From Ophthalmolycus amberensis (Eukaryota > Chordata > Actinopteri > Perciformes > Zoarcidae), in the NCBI GenBank assembly GCA_024529925.1, contig JAFEUB010000792.1, positions 248,001 through 312,000 on the forward strand: DNA of 64,000 nt, written 5' to 3'. Shown one piece after another: positions 1 to 14,243 of this stretch (within the stretch, counting starts at the first letter, position 1; each line of letters opens with the position of its first letter). Under the pieces are notes generated by a model that searched no databases, was not told where the DNA came from, and saw only the letters and a list, made by a program, of their open reading frames with translations. A program made the position numbers and the translations under genes.

Positions 1-262
1 TTCACAGATATATATGATGAAAGACTCAAGGTGCTGAGATGTGTTGCTGTACATTTGTGTGTGAAAATCACTCTGTTCTGGCAAACTGTTGGCTAAGATA
101 TGCAAATTAAGGTATTTTTTCTTTTTAATGAATACAATTAAAAGGATTGAAATGGACCTCTATTCTGTGTAATCTGTTTGATGCTTCCGCCATGCCCTAC
201 AAAGTACTTTATGAAAGCATAAGGCTGGAGAATGATTTACTGAATTGCTCACATTATGGATA

Positions 263-290
263 TCCTCCCAGTCAACATTGACTGGGAGGA
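263..290. repeat. Perfect 13-bp inverted repeat, 2-nt spacer
   Basis: The left arm at 263-275 (TCCTCCCAGTCAA) is the exact reverse complement of the right arm at 278-290, separated only by CA. The match stops abruptly on both sides. No gene ends nearby, so a terminator-like or RNA role has no support. It could be a cruciform-prone palindrome or the core of a small degraded element. Confidence 0.85.
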
Positions 291-656
291 AATTGTAATC
301 GTAACTATTGATTAACCTTGACCACAAGTCTTACTCTCTGCTCCAGCCTTTGTGGTCAACCAGGTTGATTTATTGTGTGCTGCATAGCAACAACAAAAGC
401 TGGCCATGCTATGGACACTGTGTCAGGTCATCATCAATCGAATAGGGTGTTCAGGGTATAAGTGGTAGACTCATTTACATTCTCTAAGACTAACACTAGA
501 GTTTGTATAAGAACATATTGTGGAATTAAGTTGGTCAAGACCGTTTACAGAGTTCTTATTTGTTCACTTTTCATTAGGAGATGTTTTGAGAAATCGTAAA
601 CATGGGGCTAATCTCAAAGGATGTTTTGGTCGGTGTTTTGCATACGTATGCATGTG

Positions 657-660
<4 letters not shown>

Positions 661-720
<60 letters not shown>
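661..720. repeat. (TG)n microsatellite, about 30 units
   Basis: Uninterrupted TG dinucleotides over 60 bases. Open frames crossing it are low-complexity artefacts (Val-Cys or His-Thr repeats). Confidence 0.98.
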
Positions 721-722
<2 letters not shown>

Positions 723-1724
723 AGCAAGGGTTAGTTAAGGTGCAAAGGGCTGGAAACAGACACAAAATTAAAATCACAGGACTGCAGAAATAATGGGACA
801 TCTGGTCCAGACATCTGGAGCCAGGGGGCTATAGGAGCTTCCCAGCATCCTCTCACCTTGCAGGTAAATTAGCAAAGTGAGAAAATATGGCAGGGGTAAA
901 CGATGGTGACAATCACACAGAGGGAGGACAGTTGAGGCCGGTTACTTGGGAATTCATCATTTGGAGGTCCTTTTTTTTTTTGTTTCACATGAACAAAGGG
1001 TGATAAAGGACGGACAATGTGGGAGTTGTCTGTGTGAGGGAGAGATGTTTGAAACCGTAGGAGGTGGTAACCATCTCATTACTCTTTGGCAAGAATTGAT
1101 ACATTTTCCTACATTGGAAAAAAAATCCCAAATGAAATTGCAGTGCAGAAAAGATTTTCTTCATAAATATGAATACTGTATTGAAATCGCATTGATTTAT
1201 CCATCCTGTCTATGATGACCACAGGTGTTTAACAGGTGTGAGAAATGTTTAAGTCAGCCAGATTGATCTTTACAGACCCGGGCATGGGACAGCATTTCCT
1301 AATGGCCATTTGCTTGAGACGGACATTATTTCAAGTAGGCTGTAGCAGTTCCCGTCACTCAGACATCAATATAAATGCATCATTCACTGGGCTGTCACTG
1401 GCCTTTACAATGATTTTCTTTTCTTTTTTTAAATAACATGGCAGCTATTTCGGAAATGTCAAATCTGTCACAGACGAGCTTATGAAATTAGTTTCCGGTT
1501 AGGTTCCAATTTGTGAAATAGGCCATGCAGTTGCTGACTCATGGTTAATTTCATATGTATGTTTATAAATGCTCGTAAGAAAAACAACAACAGAAACAAT
1601 TAGGTAATAATAAAACATATATCATATTCTGTTCTTGCAACAACCAGATAAGTATGTCTGAGTTGCATATCTAATAGGCTATTCTGCAGAAGGCTTTTGC
1701 AGAAGTGTCCTCTCCCTTATCCCT

Positions 1725-1747
1725 CCCCCCCCCCCCCCCCCCCCCCC
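1725..1747. repeat. Poly-C homopolymer of 23 bases
   Basis: A run of 23 consecutive C residues between a short pyrimidine stretch and unique sequence. Runs this long are length-variable and the exact count may be unreliable in any assembly. Confidence 0.95.
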
Positions 1748-4700
1748 TCAACAATGACCTTGAAGCCTGAACTGTAGACTACAAACTCCAAGGCCAGCAG
1801 AATTAAAGTGTCCGGCTACAGGACACCTCTCATCCCTATTTTTTGATGCTACACTTATTCGCAGGAATCCTAATCCTCAATTCCGTTTTTCGTCTTGCCC
1901 ACAGTAAAATCCACACCGACATTTCAGTAGGTAGACTGCTTGTGTCCTACATGTGATTAGTTTTCCTGCATGGGGCTGTACAATAATGGTCCCCTTAGAT
2001 CATGGCATTACAATTCACACAATTCGAACAAGGAACATTTCTTGGGGAAAGAGAGCTTAAAAAATGTCAAATGCAGTTGAGAATATGGGAGGGTTCACTA
2101 CGGGGTCACTAAACAGAACATGCCAATGTGAGAAACAGTTGAAAATGTAGTTCTTTACAAGCAGGGGGACTGGTGCTAAAAGGCTTTTCTATAAACCTCA
2201 GACAAACATGCAATGAAATACATTTTTGGGTCATAATTAGACACATAGGTCATTAGCTTGTCCTTCAAATTCTTCCCTAGAATTCGAAATTCAGAGCATA
2301 CTGCCTCCACGCGACTCTCAACAACTTGGCTTTGCGAGTGCTCAGCATGGACTGATGGGTTGGCATGTTTCTGCTTGAGAGGGAGAGAGCGAGATGGTGT
2401 CAGATGTGATATTGATGACAGGCCAGTGTGCTTGTCTCTTGTTTCCCCTTGGCTTAATGTAAGGTCACAGTGGAAAGGTGGCACAACAAATGTCACAGAG
2501 TCGCTCTGACAGCCTGACCCCTGGGAGAGGAGATACCCTTTTAATCAGATGCCCCCTCCTCCCAAGTGCCCCATTCCTTCTCAAACTCTCTTCCACTTTC
2601 TTTCTAGCTGCTTTCTACTCGTCATGTCCAATTCGTCTTTGCTTAACCTTTGCTTTTCTCTCTACCGTCTCTGGTGCCACCAACTGTTTTGACCTCTTTG
2701 TTCTCTCCCCCCCTTTCCACCCTACACACACATACACACCCACATATACACACACGCACATTAAGATACAGAAGCAGACACACACCCTACTCTTCCCTGC
2801 CCGTTTCCTTGAGCTCTCGATCTAAAGCCACAAATAGGTAATAAAGATGCCATCAAAAGGACACCAGAGGATCCGCATTCTGCCTTCGCTCCATTCCCGC
2901 TCGTAACTCTCCAGAGGGCAGAAGGACATACATCACCTGCAGAGCCTGCTGGCATAGCATTATTTTGTTTCGTGCAGGCTGTTCCCATGCTGATCCAAAT
3001 GCCTAAAACCCATGTGCACAGAGAAAGAGCGGGAAGCATACTGTGCAAATGCAGCAGCCCCGCATATACTGTACATTGCCAATAAGTGCAGACCATTAAG
3101 TAATCTGAAATATATCGCAAAATGCCTCTTAGAGGGCCCCACTCAGCATGCTTAATACAGAGGAGAGGACGGAAAAGACGCAGGAGGAGAGTACAGGAAA
3201 CACATACTGTATTTATTCCCCTCTGTGCCTCCTCCCACCCCTTCTCAGACAGTCAGATAGGCTCTGCACATAATGTCCTGGTCAGGCATGACCTTGAGCG
3301 AGTCCATTGTCTCCCAGGATCTTCACTCACACTGTCACATCAGACCACTTCAGCGTTCTCAATAAAAAAAACAACGCAACAACAGCATCCCAATGATGTA
3401 TCGCTGCACATCAGCTGCATTAGCAAACAGCTGAGGCAGGTTTCTCATTTCCAATTATTGGAGCGGTACAGTGGCGTGGCTCCGAATGTCTTCCCGGTGA
3501 AATCTTTATGATTCAGCCTGTATTGTTCTTGTGTGTGGTTTTACTTGTTCTTATATAACAACTAATACATTCAACCAACCCTTAGACAGTCCTAAGCTAG
3601 GCAGATAACAATGCCTACATGTTTATTATTGAAGGGTGGCTTACAGGCTTTTTGAATCCCATTTATTTTAAGGTGGACTGGAAAGGATAAAGTTAAAAAT
3701 GTAATGGATATTTAACAAAATGCAGGACTTGCCTGTATTCTGATGCTGCATTCAGCAGGTGCACATCTAGTATTTTGCACATCCGAAATATGTGAGGATT
3801 TGAAGTAATGGTTGTTTTGGGTTCAGTATGTTGCTTTTAACCGTCAAATTTAGTGCTGGGCCTTTAGGAATTACGTCACCTCCACGAGTGCGTTTGTGTC
3901 CACAGCACATAGTTGGGCGCGACTGTGCTCCAGCTAAGTGACACGCGGTTAGTTCTCCTCTTTGCCCTTTTGGTATTTTGGTGACTCACTCGTGGTGAGT
4001 CACTTGACTGCACCTTTGTGTGAGGAGAAGCTCAATCGGGGTGTGAAACTGTTCAAATTGTGATGAATCCAGTCGTTTTTTGAATGTGTGCAGTGCTCAG
4101 GAAAAGTTAATCGTAGTGGCGCAGCTGTTTGCAGTGTAATGGATTGTTGTGGCAGAATATTCTTTTTCATCATTTAGGCGTCACACGAGCTCCGGCTCCC
4201 ACTTTGGCTTCCAAATCATCGTACGGCACAGCACCGTTTCGGGATTGTGTTCTGGATCCCTGGCTTATTCTGTTACAGTCGCAAGAAGAGACCACGAGGT
4301 CACGTGGAACTCATGCATGAGTTGTTACATTAACAGATGTATTTAAAGAACTTTATGGTTCCAGTGACCAAGTGGCGGTAAACAGTGACCTCAGCTCCAA
4401 GCTTTAAAAACTCTGGTTCAGAAATCCATGCAGGGGTGAGGTCGAGGGTAAATGCACATAAATGCTGTTTATTCAGCTTTGAAAATCTGAAATTGCGTTT
4501 ATGCAGATCCCCCAGGGCGTTTATGCATATAGTTTACATGGGTTAGTGCACTCTTTCACACTCTATCTCTCAGGATCTCACAGTTTTATCCTCCCTTGGA
4601 TATTTTCACATGAGCACAGAGCAGCCATTAACCCGCGGTCCTCTCACGCAAGGAGATCAAACGCAATAAACTCATTCTTGCACTGAAGCCAGCTTAAAGC

Positions 4701-7401
4701 ACACTTGTGCAGGCTCGGTGTGGCAGACGAGGCAGATTTTGTCAGATTGGATATAAAATATCTTAATTTCAACATACGCATTTGTTTTTACCAAGATCTA
4801 CACAAAAAACAACCTTGACACAAGCATCTGCACACTACGAAGCAAACAGAATGAAAGAACACTTACATTCGGCTTTTATTCATTCATTTACCGTATAATT
4901 AAAAGGTAAATTAATCTGCATACTCTTTACTGCAAATTTGCAGAAAGGGGAAAGTTTTTGTTGTTGTGGATATTAAACTTTTTTTTGGTTTTGGTCAATT
5001 TTGTATTTGTTTGTTTTGAACGGACCCCCCCTTCAGTTGTCGCCTGCATCGAACCACATGGTATTTTATAGCTACCTGTTTTTACATTTGAATTGCTTTT
5101 ATTAGTCACTCCTGAGTGAATTCATTCACCTTGTGCGTGTGTGTGTGTGGCAGTCTGCCTTTTTTTGGTGCTCGGAAAAGGATCCATCATTGAAATGTTC
5201 CTGCTCAGTGTTCTTCTGAGACCATGTTCAGCACTGATGAACTCAAAAGACCAGAGCTGAAATAACACCAGACTGGCGGGGGAAGCTGCAGAAAGTTCAC
5301 TTTAATTGATCTGTAGAGACAAAACTCTTGGAGTATACGTTCACGATTTCCAGCCAGACACATTTCACACTGGCAAAAAAATGATTTTATAATCATGTGA
5401 TCCGTAGCGTTCATTCATTTTCACATATACAGAAAGTCTGATTCTTTCTTGTGCTGTGAATGTGTGCAGATTTTGAATCCACTTCTGACCATGCAAAGGA
5501 ATAAACCTTTAACTAGGTGGTAGACGAGTGTGATCAAAGAATTCTTTTTTTAATCACAGGCAAAGAAACTGTCGTCCTTTACAAGACTCTTCATTGATTG
5601 TCATATAGGGTAACTGGAAATACTGCACGGTCGCTGCTGTACAGCAGAACAATCCAGTGCTTTTCGATCAAAACTCTTTCACAAGGTCATAGGCATGTCT
5701 GTTTATTTTGAGAACAAGAAAAACATTCTTTTCGGATCATTTTCTTTTATATTTACTCTGATCTCCAACCTTCGTCAGCAGTGCCTCTATTTCATTATGT
5801 TTTTCTAGAACTGCATAACCCAGAGGATCTGTTAATGATATTCAAATCCTTCTGCAATCATTGATGATGAACTCTAAATTAACCAACACAGGTACATTTC
5901 CAGTTATGCTGAAACTGTTGAAGGAAGTGCACTATTTACAAAGCACATTGTTCACTGTCTAATTGATACCAAGCCTCTATTGTGGCTGACACAGTTGTGT
6001 TCTCAGTCTCACCATCAGCTTTAAAAGCTTTGTGCTTTTAAAGCTTTGGTCCTTTAAAGTGCTTTGTACAACATTCAGAGCATAGATATAGCAGCAAACA
6101 ACTATTATCTATGTCAGACAGAGTGGAGTAATGTCTACCTGAGCAGGGAATGAAGTCGCCGTACCCCTATGTGTGTCGTTATTCAAGCTTCTCCTTGCTT
6201 TGTTGACGCTGTCTTTGAGGCACGCTCACATGCACTCTTTGTTCGGTCATGGTCACTGCTCTGCACTGCTCTTAAACAGGGGTAACAGCTGATACCGCTA
6301 TCCAGACCAACAGGTTATTTGCACTGTTAGCGCTGTTGGCACCATTAGCTGCAAGCCGGCAGCTCAGGCCTCATGGAGTGGGGGTGAAAGACCGACTCTT
6401 CTGTGGCATGACAGCTAACTGTTACTTCACTGACGGGTTAAGTTAAAAAAAGAGCCTCAAGCAACAGCCTTGACAACGACACATTGATTGATTGACACAC
6501 AGACAAAATTAGTGGGTTGTTTTGTTTTTGTATCGAGTTAGGTGATAATGAGTGGAACAGAACATGGCAAACATCTAAGTCAGCGATGAAAACAATAATG
6601 TTATTAATATTTTAATAGTGGTGAAACTGCGACAAGTTGGTTGTGACAACAGTGTTGAAAACCAAGAAATTTTAGTGTTTTGCAGATACCCAGCTTGAAA
6701 CTGGGACAGTCCTGGACAAACTGGGACGTCTGGTCACCGTGGTGTGGAGGCTCATATGCTCTAAATGTCATATTTATCACTGTTAACAACCTGTGAGCGT
6801 CTTATAGCACAACTTTAGCCCGATTGAGTGAAATACATTTTTCTGAAACCATCATAGATGTTGATTAACGGGTTGCGTGCCATAAATCATCGTATTTGAA
6901 CACAAGTGGGATTGTGGGATTTAACATCAATGACTGCAAACAGATGTGCACTAGAATCTTCTGCTGTTGTAGCCCGTCCAAATCAACATCCAACGCGTCG
7001 TGCATTCAGAGATGCTCCTCTGCATAGCACCATTGTAAAGCATGGCTATTTCAGTTATTGTTGCAGCTTGAAGCAGACTGGCCATTCTCCTTTGACCTCT
7101 CTTATTAACAAGGTGTTTCTGCCCACAGAACCGCCACTCACAGGATGTGTTTTTTTCCACCGAATTCTCTGTAAACTCGAGAGTGTGTTGTCCATGAAAC
7201 TCTCAGGAGCTCAGCGGTTTCTAAGACACTCAAGCCATCCCATCTGACCCCAACAGTCACTCCACAGTCAAAGTCACACTTCTTCCCCATTCGGATGTTT
7301 GCTCTGAACAACAACTGGACCTCTGGACCATGTCTGCATGCATTTAATCATTAAGGGGCTGCCACATTGTCCACAGACGTTGCCGTTTGCATTAACAATG
7401 T

Positions 7402-7731
7402 AAGGCAAGGCAAGGCAAGTTTATTTGTATAGCACATTTCAACAACAAGGTAATTCAAAGTGCTTCACATAAAACCATTAAAAGCATCAAAACACAAGGC
7501 AAAAGAAAAGGAGATTTCAAAAACAATTTAAAAATTTAAAAACAGTGTAAGAAATAAAATGCAGTAGTAAAATGCAGAAATGCAGGAAATTGATTAATAT
7601 ATTAATTGAACGTGGTTCAATTAAAGGCAGCAGCAAACAGAAAGGTCTTCAATCTTGATTTAAATGAGCTGAGGGTCTCAGCAGACCTGCAGCTTTCTGG
7701 GACTTTGTTCCAGATATGTGGAGCAGAAAAT
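7402..7731. repeat. Dispersed teleost repeat beginning with a GGCAA array
   Basis: The segment opens with tandem AGGCA units, then TTTATTTGTATAGCACATTT, then a stretch resembling AATTCAAAGTGCTT. Further on it reads through a block ending around TTCCAGATATGTGGAGCA. I recognise this order as a high-copy interspersed repeat in many teleost genomes. I cannot assign it to a named family or say whether it is a retroelement tail. It runs directly into the palindromic GTACAT array that follows. Confidence 0.7.
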
Positions 7732-7793
7732 GTACATGTACATGTACGTGTACATGTACATGTACACGTGTACATGTAGATGTATACGTGTAC
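7732..7793. repeat. Self-complementary GTACAT/GTACGT array
   Basis: About ten degenerate copies of a six-base unit (GTACAT, GTACGT, GTACAC). Each copy contains the palindrome GTAC, so long stretches alternate purine and pyrimidine and are self-complementary. It sits at the right edge of the dispersed repeat and probably expanded from that element's tail. Confidence 0.85.
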
Positions 7794-10401
7794 CCAATAA
7801 AGTGACCACGGAGTGCATGTTTTGCATTGAAGTGCACCAACGAGCGAGAATGTTTCATGACTTGTGTGAATCTGAATTCAATGTCACATTAATTTATACA
7901 GTTAATCAATCATCATTGACAAAATGTGCTTTCTTTACACCGCTGCTGTGCATGTGAGAATTACTGCTATTATGCCCCTTTCTCAATACACGTGTTAAGT
8001 TCAGGGCCACACAGTTACATATAGTGTGTATGATTCGTTCCGTTCCCAGTAGATGTCTCCTGTGAGGTGTAAATTTCACACCTGTATAAAAATAGTTCAC
8101 CTGACATGTATGGCCTCACACCTTCTTCTGCTTCTTTTGATTGGCAGGCCCTCCAAATATTCAGAGCATGATGGGATTTGTCTGCTTCTCCCTTACCTGA
8201 AACTACTGCTTACGTACATCGTAAATTTACGACAGATAGGTAACATGCAAATATATCCATACGGTGTCTTTTTGTCCATACGATCCTCTCTTTCCTCCTG
8301 TACAGATCATAACAGATCGAGACTTCAGCCACTGGAGCAGAATGCATTCAATTTAAATCATCATTTTAACACAACAGACTTGAGCCTTCTTCCTATTTCC
8401 TCTTGATGTTCCCCCTTCCCCTCTTATTTTCAATAGACTTCCTCAGTAATCCTGCTGCATGATCATAGGGGAAATTAATATAATTACTTGCCTTGCAAAT
8501 TGATATTCAATATGAAAATACTCACTGAGGCGTATTGACTGAAATCTTTAGTATGTGTGCGTATCTATTGTAAGTATTATGCAGCTTTTTTTGTTTTGTT
8601 TTTTTAACCAAGGGGCTATTTTTTTCCTACCCAGGGGTTTTATGAAAATGAACATTGCTATTTTCAAGTTGTGTTTAAATGTTCTCAATGCTTCTATGGC
8701 AGAAACTACTGCAAGTAATTTAAATATTTATGTCCGTTAGTCGAATGTGTTGTGTTTTGCCTCTCAAACTAGGTGTTCACAAGGTGTTCTCACATCTCCC
8801 CACACTGACAGAAACAGGGGAGGGAAAAAAACGTGAAGAGTAAATGTGAAGTGTTTTTTACCAATACAACACAAATGGATTTTTTCTAGCATTGATGAAG
8901 AAACAATTGACTCAGTTTTGAGATATGGAAGTATGAGAGGTTGCTAAGCCATTATTTTCAATCAGCAAATCGTACCCTCCTGGAAAGTCCATTTTATACC
9001 TTAATTGATGTACTCAAAAACCTCAAATTGAGGCTCAGAAATAGTCACATTGTTAGCGGGCAGAAACAAGAACCTGTAGTGGGCCAATCGATAGAAACTT
9101 CATTACTGAGAAGCCTCAGTAATCTCAGTAAGCTAGTAATCTCCTTGGCTGCAGCTGTGAGGGGCATACATTCTACCACAGCACCTGTTCTCAATGATAT
9201 ATCCAGCCCGCACCTGCAGAGGCACAAAGGCACACTCACACCACAACCATGGTTTAACACTCTCCTGGTATCCTACATTCTCACTTCATACGGTTTCCAT
9301 GTAATTTTGTACTTTCGCCCTGTTTCTGTCTCGCCCCTTACAGATGAGATTTTTCACATTTGTGCCAGGATGCATCTTTAGCAGCTGACAAGAACAGAAA
9401 AGCAGAAAAGCGATGGGAGAAAACAGTGGAGGAGCGGAGCAGCGGTGGAGGTGTTGGGAGGAGGAAAAAAAGGGGAGAGCAGTTACGTATTTTTTCAGTT
9501 AACAGAAATAGACCTTTGGGGTTCAGAAATTGTGTAGTATAATATTACATTAGGACAGCTCCATTTTACACCAAAATTGCTTCCAGGATGGCAAACCACA
9601 GAGAGGTTTTTAACCATTTCTCTTTGTACCTTGGAGAAAATTGGGTCTCCACAGGAAAAATGACAAATCCTCTCCTTAATAAGTACACGTTTTCAGCCCT
9701 GGACTCAACTCTCACATAATCTAATCCTGCTGTAGAACAAAAGGCCCACGAAAACACTACTAGAAGCAGGTTAGAAAAGCTGAGTGGGTCTGGATCACAA
9801 TGTGACACACTGATACTCACTCGTATGTGAGAATGAAACATTACTTCTTAATTGTTTTTAACCAGTAGATGGCAGTGACAGAGCAAGAACACCCATGACT
9901 GACTTTACTGATTAAAGTACACCAGTAGCCTGCAGGCTTTACACAAAGAAAAGTTTGATTTATCTCTCTGGAGATGTAGAAAATTATTGTCCTGGTTACT
10001 TACAGTTGAAAAAAGAAGGAACTAATCTACTCCTCTCTGCCCCTTCTTGGTGATTGCTGAAATCTGTCCCCTTGAGACTTGGGGGTGCAGCTGCACTGTG
10101 GCTGATGCACACTAGAGTGCAGCGGGCTGGAAAATGTTATTCCAAGACAGAAAGAAAGAAAGAGGATAGGTTATTTATTGTCTCATATCCTTTCATATCT
10201 GCCCGTATTGGTGCTAAAAGTCATTGCTATAACTTTGTCATGAGAGAATATCTTTATGCTAATAGCGTCCATTATGCAACCAGATATTACAAAGTAAAGC
10301 AGAACCATGAGGACTATCTTCCCCGGCTCACTGTCAGCTCCGACTGACATAATATATGGTCACTGAATGAGATTTCTGCCCTGTTGAATAGACTCACTGA
10401 A

Positions 10402-10542
<141 letters not shown>

Positions 10543-12102
10543 GTACTACATTAAACTGACATCTGTGTTCAAATTGCAGCAATTATTGTTTTGTGATGGA
10601 CACAGAAAATGGAGGTTTGATTAATTAGATGTTATAAAGGAAGTATTTCTGACTGCTGTTTATTGATTTGCCAAGAGGAAACTCAAGAGACTTTTCATTA
10701 TCACTAACAACACAGCTGTGATGCAAATTTCTGGAACTGTACAATGCTGTACAAGCAGCGATTCCAGCTGGCTCAATAACTAACTGAATTTACTAGCTTC
10801 TGGGTTTTTTTTGGGCATTTTTTGGCATTTTCTAAATTACAGTTTGACCATTTGGTTCATTGGTACCGTGTAAATGTCACTTACAATATATCACACATCA
10901 GACTTTTTAGATGGGAATAGTGCAGCAGCTCCCCAGTGTTCTTCATTTACACAGTTACACTGATCAGCTAGATCGGAGACGGACCAGGATTGGATCTGTC
11001 ATGCAGTATGTCATGTTATAGGAAACATGAATTAGAGCATTTGTATTACATACAGTATTTGTTTTATTGTTGTTAATAATCAGATGCACGCAGGGTGTTA
11101 TTTCTGGGAAGCTACTCCTGGCACAGATTGGAAATGTAAAACATATATTGCTCAATTTTAAAAACGGCTATTTTGAATTAAATAAATAAAATGAAAAACT
11201 ACAAATCATCCCAGTGGAAGACGTTGTGGTCAGACTGTAGATTGCTTGTGATGGGAGTTTTCAAGCTACTATGTCTCCTGACACAATACTTTTGTGGTCA
11301 TATCCATCTTACCAGCCATTGAGCTGTCTCCTAGCTATCGAGATAGCTTTGCAGCACTTTGATTAAAAGAGAAGACCAAGGTTACCAGGACATCTGTTGG
11401 GAAAGCTGGGCAGAGATTACCCACCATCATCCCACACAGACTCAGAGCAGCAAATTATGTAAGTAATACTGCCTCTTGGCCTTACTCAACCTTTGTAGTA
11501 CTTGCTTGTTTGGCCACTACAATTTACACACACTGTCACTTTTTAGAATTCACTTAATTAAAAGGAAAATGTAAGTTGAATTAAAATAGCACAATTCACA
11601 AGTTGCGGAGCTATTCATTACGAGAGTTAGTGCAAATACGGCAGAGGATACATAACTTCTTTTTTTTTTTTAAACAAGGTTTTTCAGATTATTTTAAGAC
11701 TCTCTATTCGATAAATTGAGAGTATTGTATGAACCTATTTGCTGTTCCACCAAGATGAATGACATGTGTGATGTCATTGCAGGGTAACAAAAGTAAAGCC
11801 TGTGTGTAACATAGGACATCTATGAAATGGTGTGTAGACTCAGACCTGCTCTTTTGTGATCCAGAGGCCCATTTCACAAACATAAAAGGTGGGATTTGCA
11901 ACATGAGATAATTTCCTCCTCTGTTCATTTTGACACATTTAATAAATCAAAAATAAACACCACACTTGCGATCGATGCAGGAAGACTTGAAGGCCCTGAA
12001 GGACTCACATTTTTTGCAATGTGAGAGCCACAGTCATTTGTGAAATGTGACGCTGCCCCCATTAGTGATGTAAGCAGTGTTAATATTGGATTATTGAGTT
12101 GA

Positions 12103-12640
12103 ATCATAGACTGTATACAAGAACTTGATGTAGGCACCGTGATGTCACCCATTAGTTTGTGGACTGCTGTTTTGAAGTCTCTGCATTTTGGCCGTCACCT
12201 CCTGGTTTTTGTCTGTCGCCATTTTATTTTTTATTTTGCAACCAGAAGTGACACAAGAGGGTGGAGCTAAGTAAAAGCGAGCACTAAAAGGACAATTCCC
12301 AGACCGGACAACGCTGTGGTAGTAACCTGTCAATCACCAGATAGCCATACTCTTAAGCACACCCTGCTTTATGGTCTATTTTACTCTAAATTAAACCATA
12401 ATTTACTAAATGAACATCTTGCTGTAATGAAGAAGACTTGTAACTACTGATTGAGACCATAAACTCATGCTTACAATGTTTACTGAGGTAATCAAATAAA
12501 GACTCATAGACTTCTATGCAATCTGACTTCTGTTTGCAACCAGAAGACTCGTCCCCTGCTGGCCATTTGAGAGAATGCTAATTTTAGGCACCTTCCGCAT
12601 TGGCTTTACTTTTCAGACCCCGAGGTTTCCATCTGAGTTG
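12103..12640. repeat. Dispersed teleost repeat, about 540 bp
   Basis: This block contains in order the phrases CATAGACTGTATACAAGA, CCGTGATGTCACCCATTAG, GCAACCAGAAGTGACACA, GAGGGTGGAGCTAAGT, ACCTGTCAATCAC, GCTTTATGGTCTATTT, AAACTCATGCTTACAATG and CCCCTGCTGGCCATT. I recognise this order as an abundant non-coding repeat copied throughout percomorph genomes. It has no coding capacity here. The section after AATCAAATAAAG is shorter than I remember, suggesting an internal deletion. Its class (MITE, SINE-like or other) is unknown to me. Confidence 0.75.
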
Positions 12641-13688
12641 AATGCAAAGAAACAGTTTCACTTTTGATGACACAATCACAATTCATGATGATCAAACGGT
12701 GTAACACATTTTATTATCATGGTCCAAGATACATTAAGACAAGGATCATTTTCATCAAGCATGTAATATATTTAGTCAGTCAAAAACAAAAAAGAAAATA
12801 AATAAAATGGTGTGGGATGCCTTGCTGTCAGACACCATCTCAAAATGTGTATTTTTAATGCTGTATTTGAATATGTTGTATGTAAACAAAACGTGAGTAC
12901 ACTCAACAACTGAACTGATCTTACGAAGCAAAATACTTCTGTTGTGTCATCTATAAGGTAGCTGCTCTGGTCTGACTGCTCACTGATGACAAACAGCTGA
13001 ACACCTCAGACGCTCTCCACCTCAATGCAGCTCTCAAATGACTCTCCTTTCCCTGATCTGCTGTTTTGCCACGCTCTAAAGCCTCCCGGCCCACCGTGCC
13101 TACACTCTGTGTTCACAGAAATGTTTCTGAGCTCAGCGCAAAAAAAAAAAAAACTCCGGATAGTGGATGCAAGATGGATTTGTAGATGATCCATATTAAT
13201 TTATTGTACTGTATGTTATACAAAGTCTCTCATACAGTAGTATGCACATGGTATATTTCTGCAATGTCACTAAATAACAAAATACATTAAGTTAAGGCCC
13301 CAGCATTTTCCATCCAATTGACCTTTACGATGAGGAATGAAAGCAAAGACCTGACGTAGTAAATCGTGTGTGACTGTCTCAATCTGCCCTTTTCCAGAGA
13401 ACTTCAATCACTCAATTTCTCTGAGCAGTATGCTTCCAATCCCAGCAAACAGCTGGCCCGGCATTTAGAACACATGAGGATTAGGGGGTTGATTTGGTTA
13501 AAGGCTCAATCCAGAATCAGACCACCACTTATGATGCCAAGATCACCTCTCTGCTGGCTTTGTTTATGATATTTCCATGCTTTTTGCATTGATTTCATGG
13601 ATATACACAGCATGTATATAGACGTTTGTTTATGATTATCACAAACTAAGAAATTACCCTTTTTTGAAGGCACATGGAAAATACTTTC

Positions 13689-13710
13689 CTATCTATCTAT
13701 CTATCTATCT
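13689..13710. repeat. (CTAT)n microsatellite
   Basis: Five tandem tetranucleotide units of CTAT/ATCT type. Confidence 0.95.
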
Positions 13711-14182
13711 AAAAAGTCAAATATCAGGGGTTGTAAAAATATTATGCATCATCATTATATCATTACACACTTCAATTCATACATGTTTGTTTTTTTTCAT
13801 CTGTGGTGAATTTTAACTAATGCTGGATTAAAGTAATCTCCAGGCTGGTGATATTTTACATCTTGCTCAATCTCCCATGTCATTATAAACTCAGTTGGTG
13901 CTTTCACTCTACCACAGGAATACAAGTTATGCAGCTGCTTGCAACAACATGGGTGTGTAGAGAACGTGCAGGTGCGTGTCGATGTGCTTTGATAGCATGC
14001 ATGAAAAAGGAATGAACTCAAGTAGATTTCATAATGGCCATCGGCTCTCATTGGTTAGCATGAGGTACTGATTTGCATGCGGTGGGAGTGTCCTGAGCCA
14101 GCACTGGGATGAATGACTTGTTCAAGGCAGACAGCAATAAGGCATAGCACTCAGCAGAGGTCTGTGTTGCTCAGCGCTCAAA

Positions 14183-14221
14183 ATGCCGAGGTTACTTAAG
14201 CTGTTACTCTTCCTGCCATAA
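14183..14221 (+). other. Possible 12-codon uORF ahead of pcdh20
   Basis: An ATG at 14183 opens a 12-residue leucine-rich frame (MPRLLKLLLFLP) ending at TAA 14219-14221, 22 bases before the proposed pcdh20 start. If the transcript begins upstream of it, it would be a short upstream open reading frame able to lower translation of the main frame. The transcription start is not visible, so this may lie outside the mRNA. Confidence 0.3.
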
Positions 14222-14243
14222 AGTGCTGGACTAGGACATAAAC

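Noticed and set aside
520..801. Open frames with Val-Cys or His-Thr repeats
   Set aside because: Artefacts of the (TG)n microsatellite; the same applies at 10394-10624 and 53887-54088.
8941..9381. 146-codon open frame on the plus strand
   Set aside because: No recognisable motif and no splice or promoter context.
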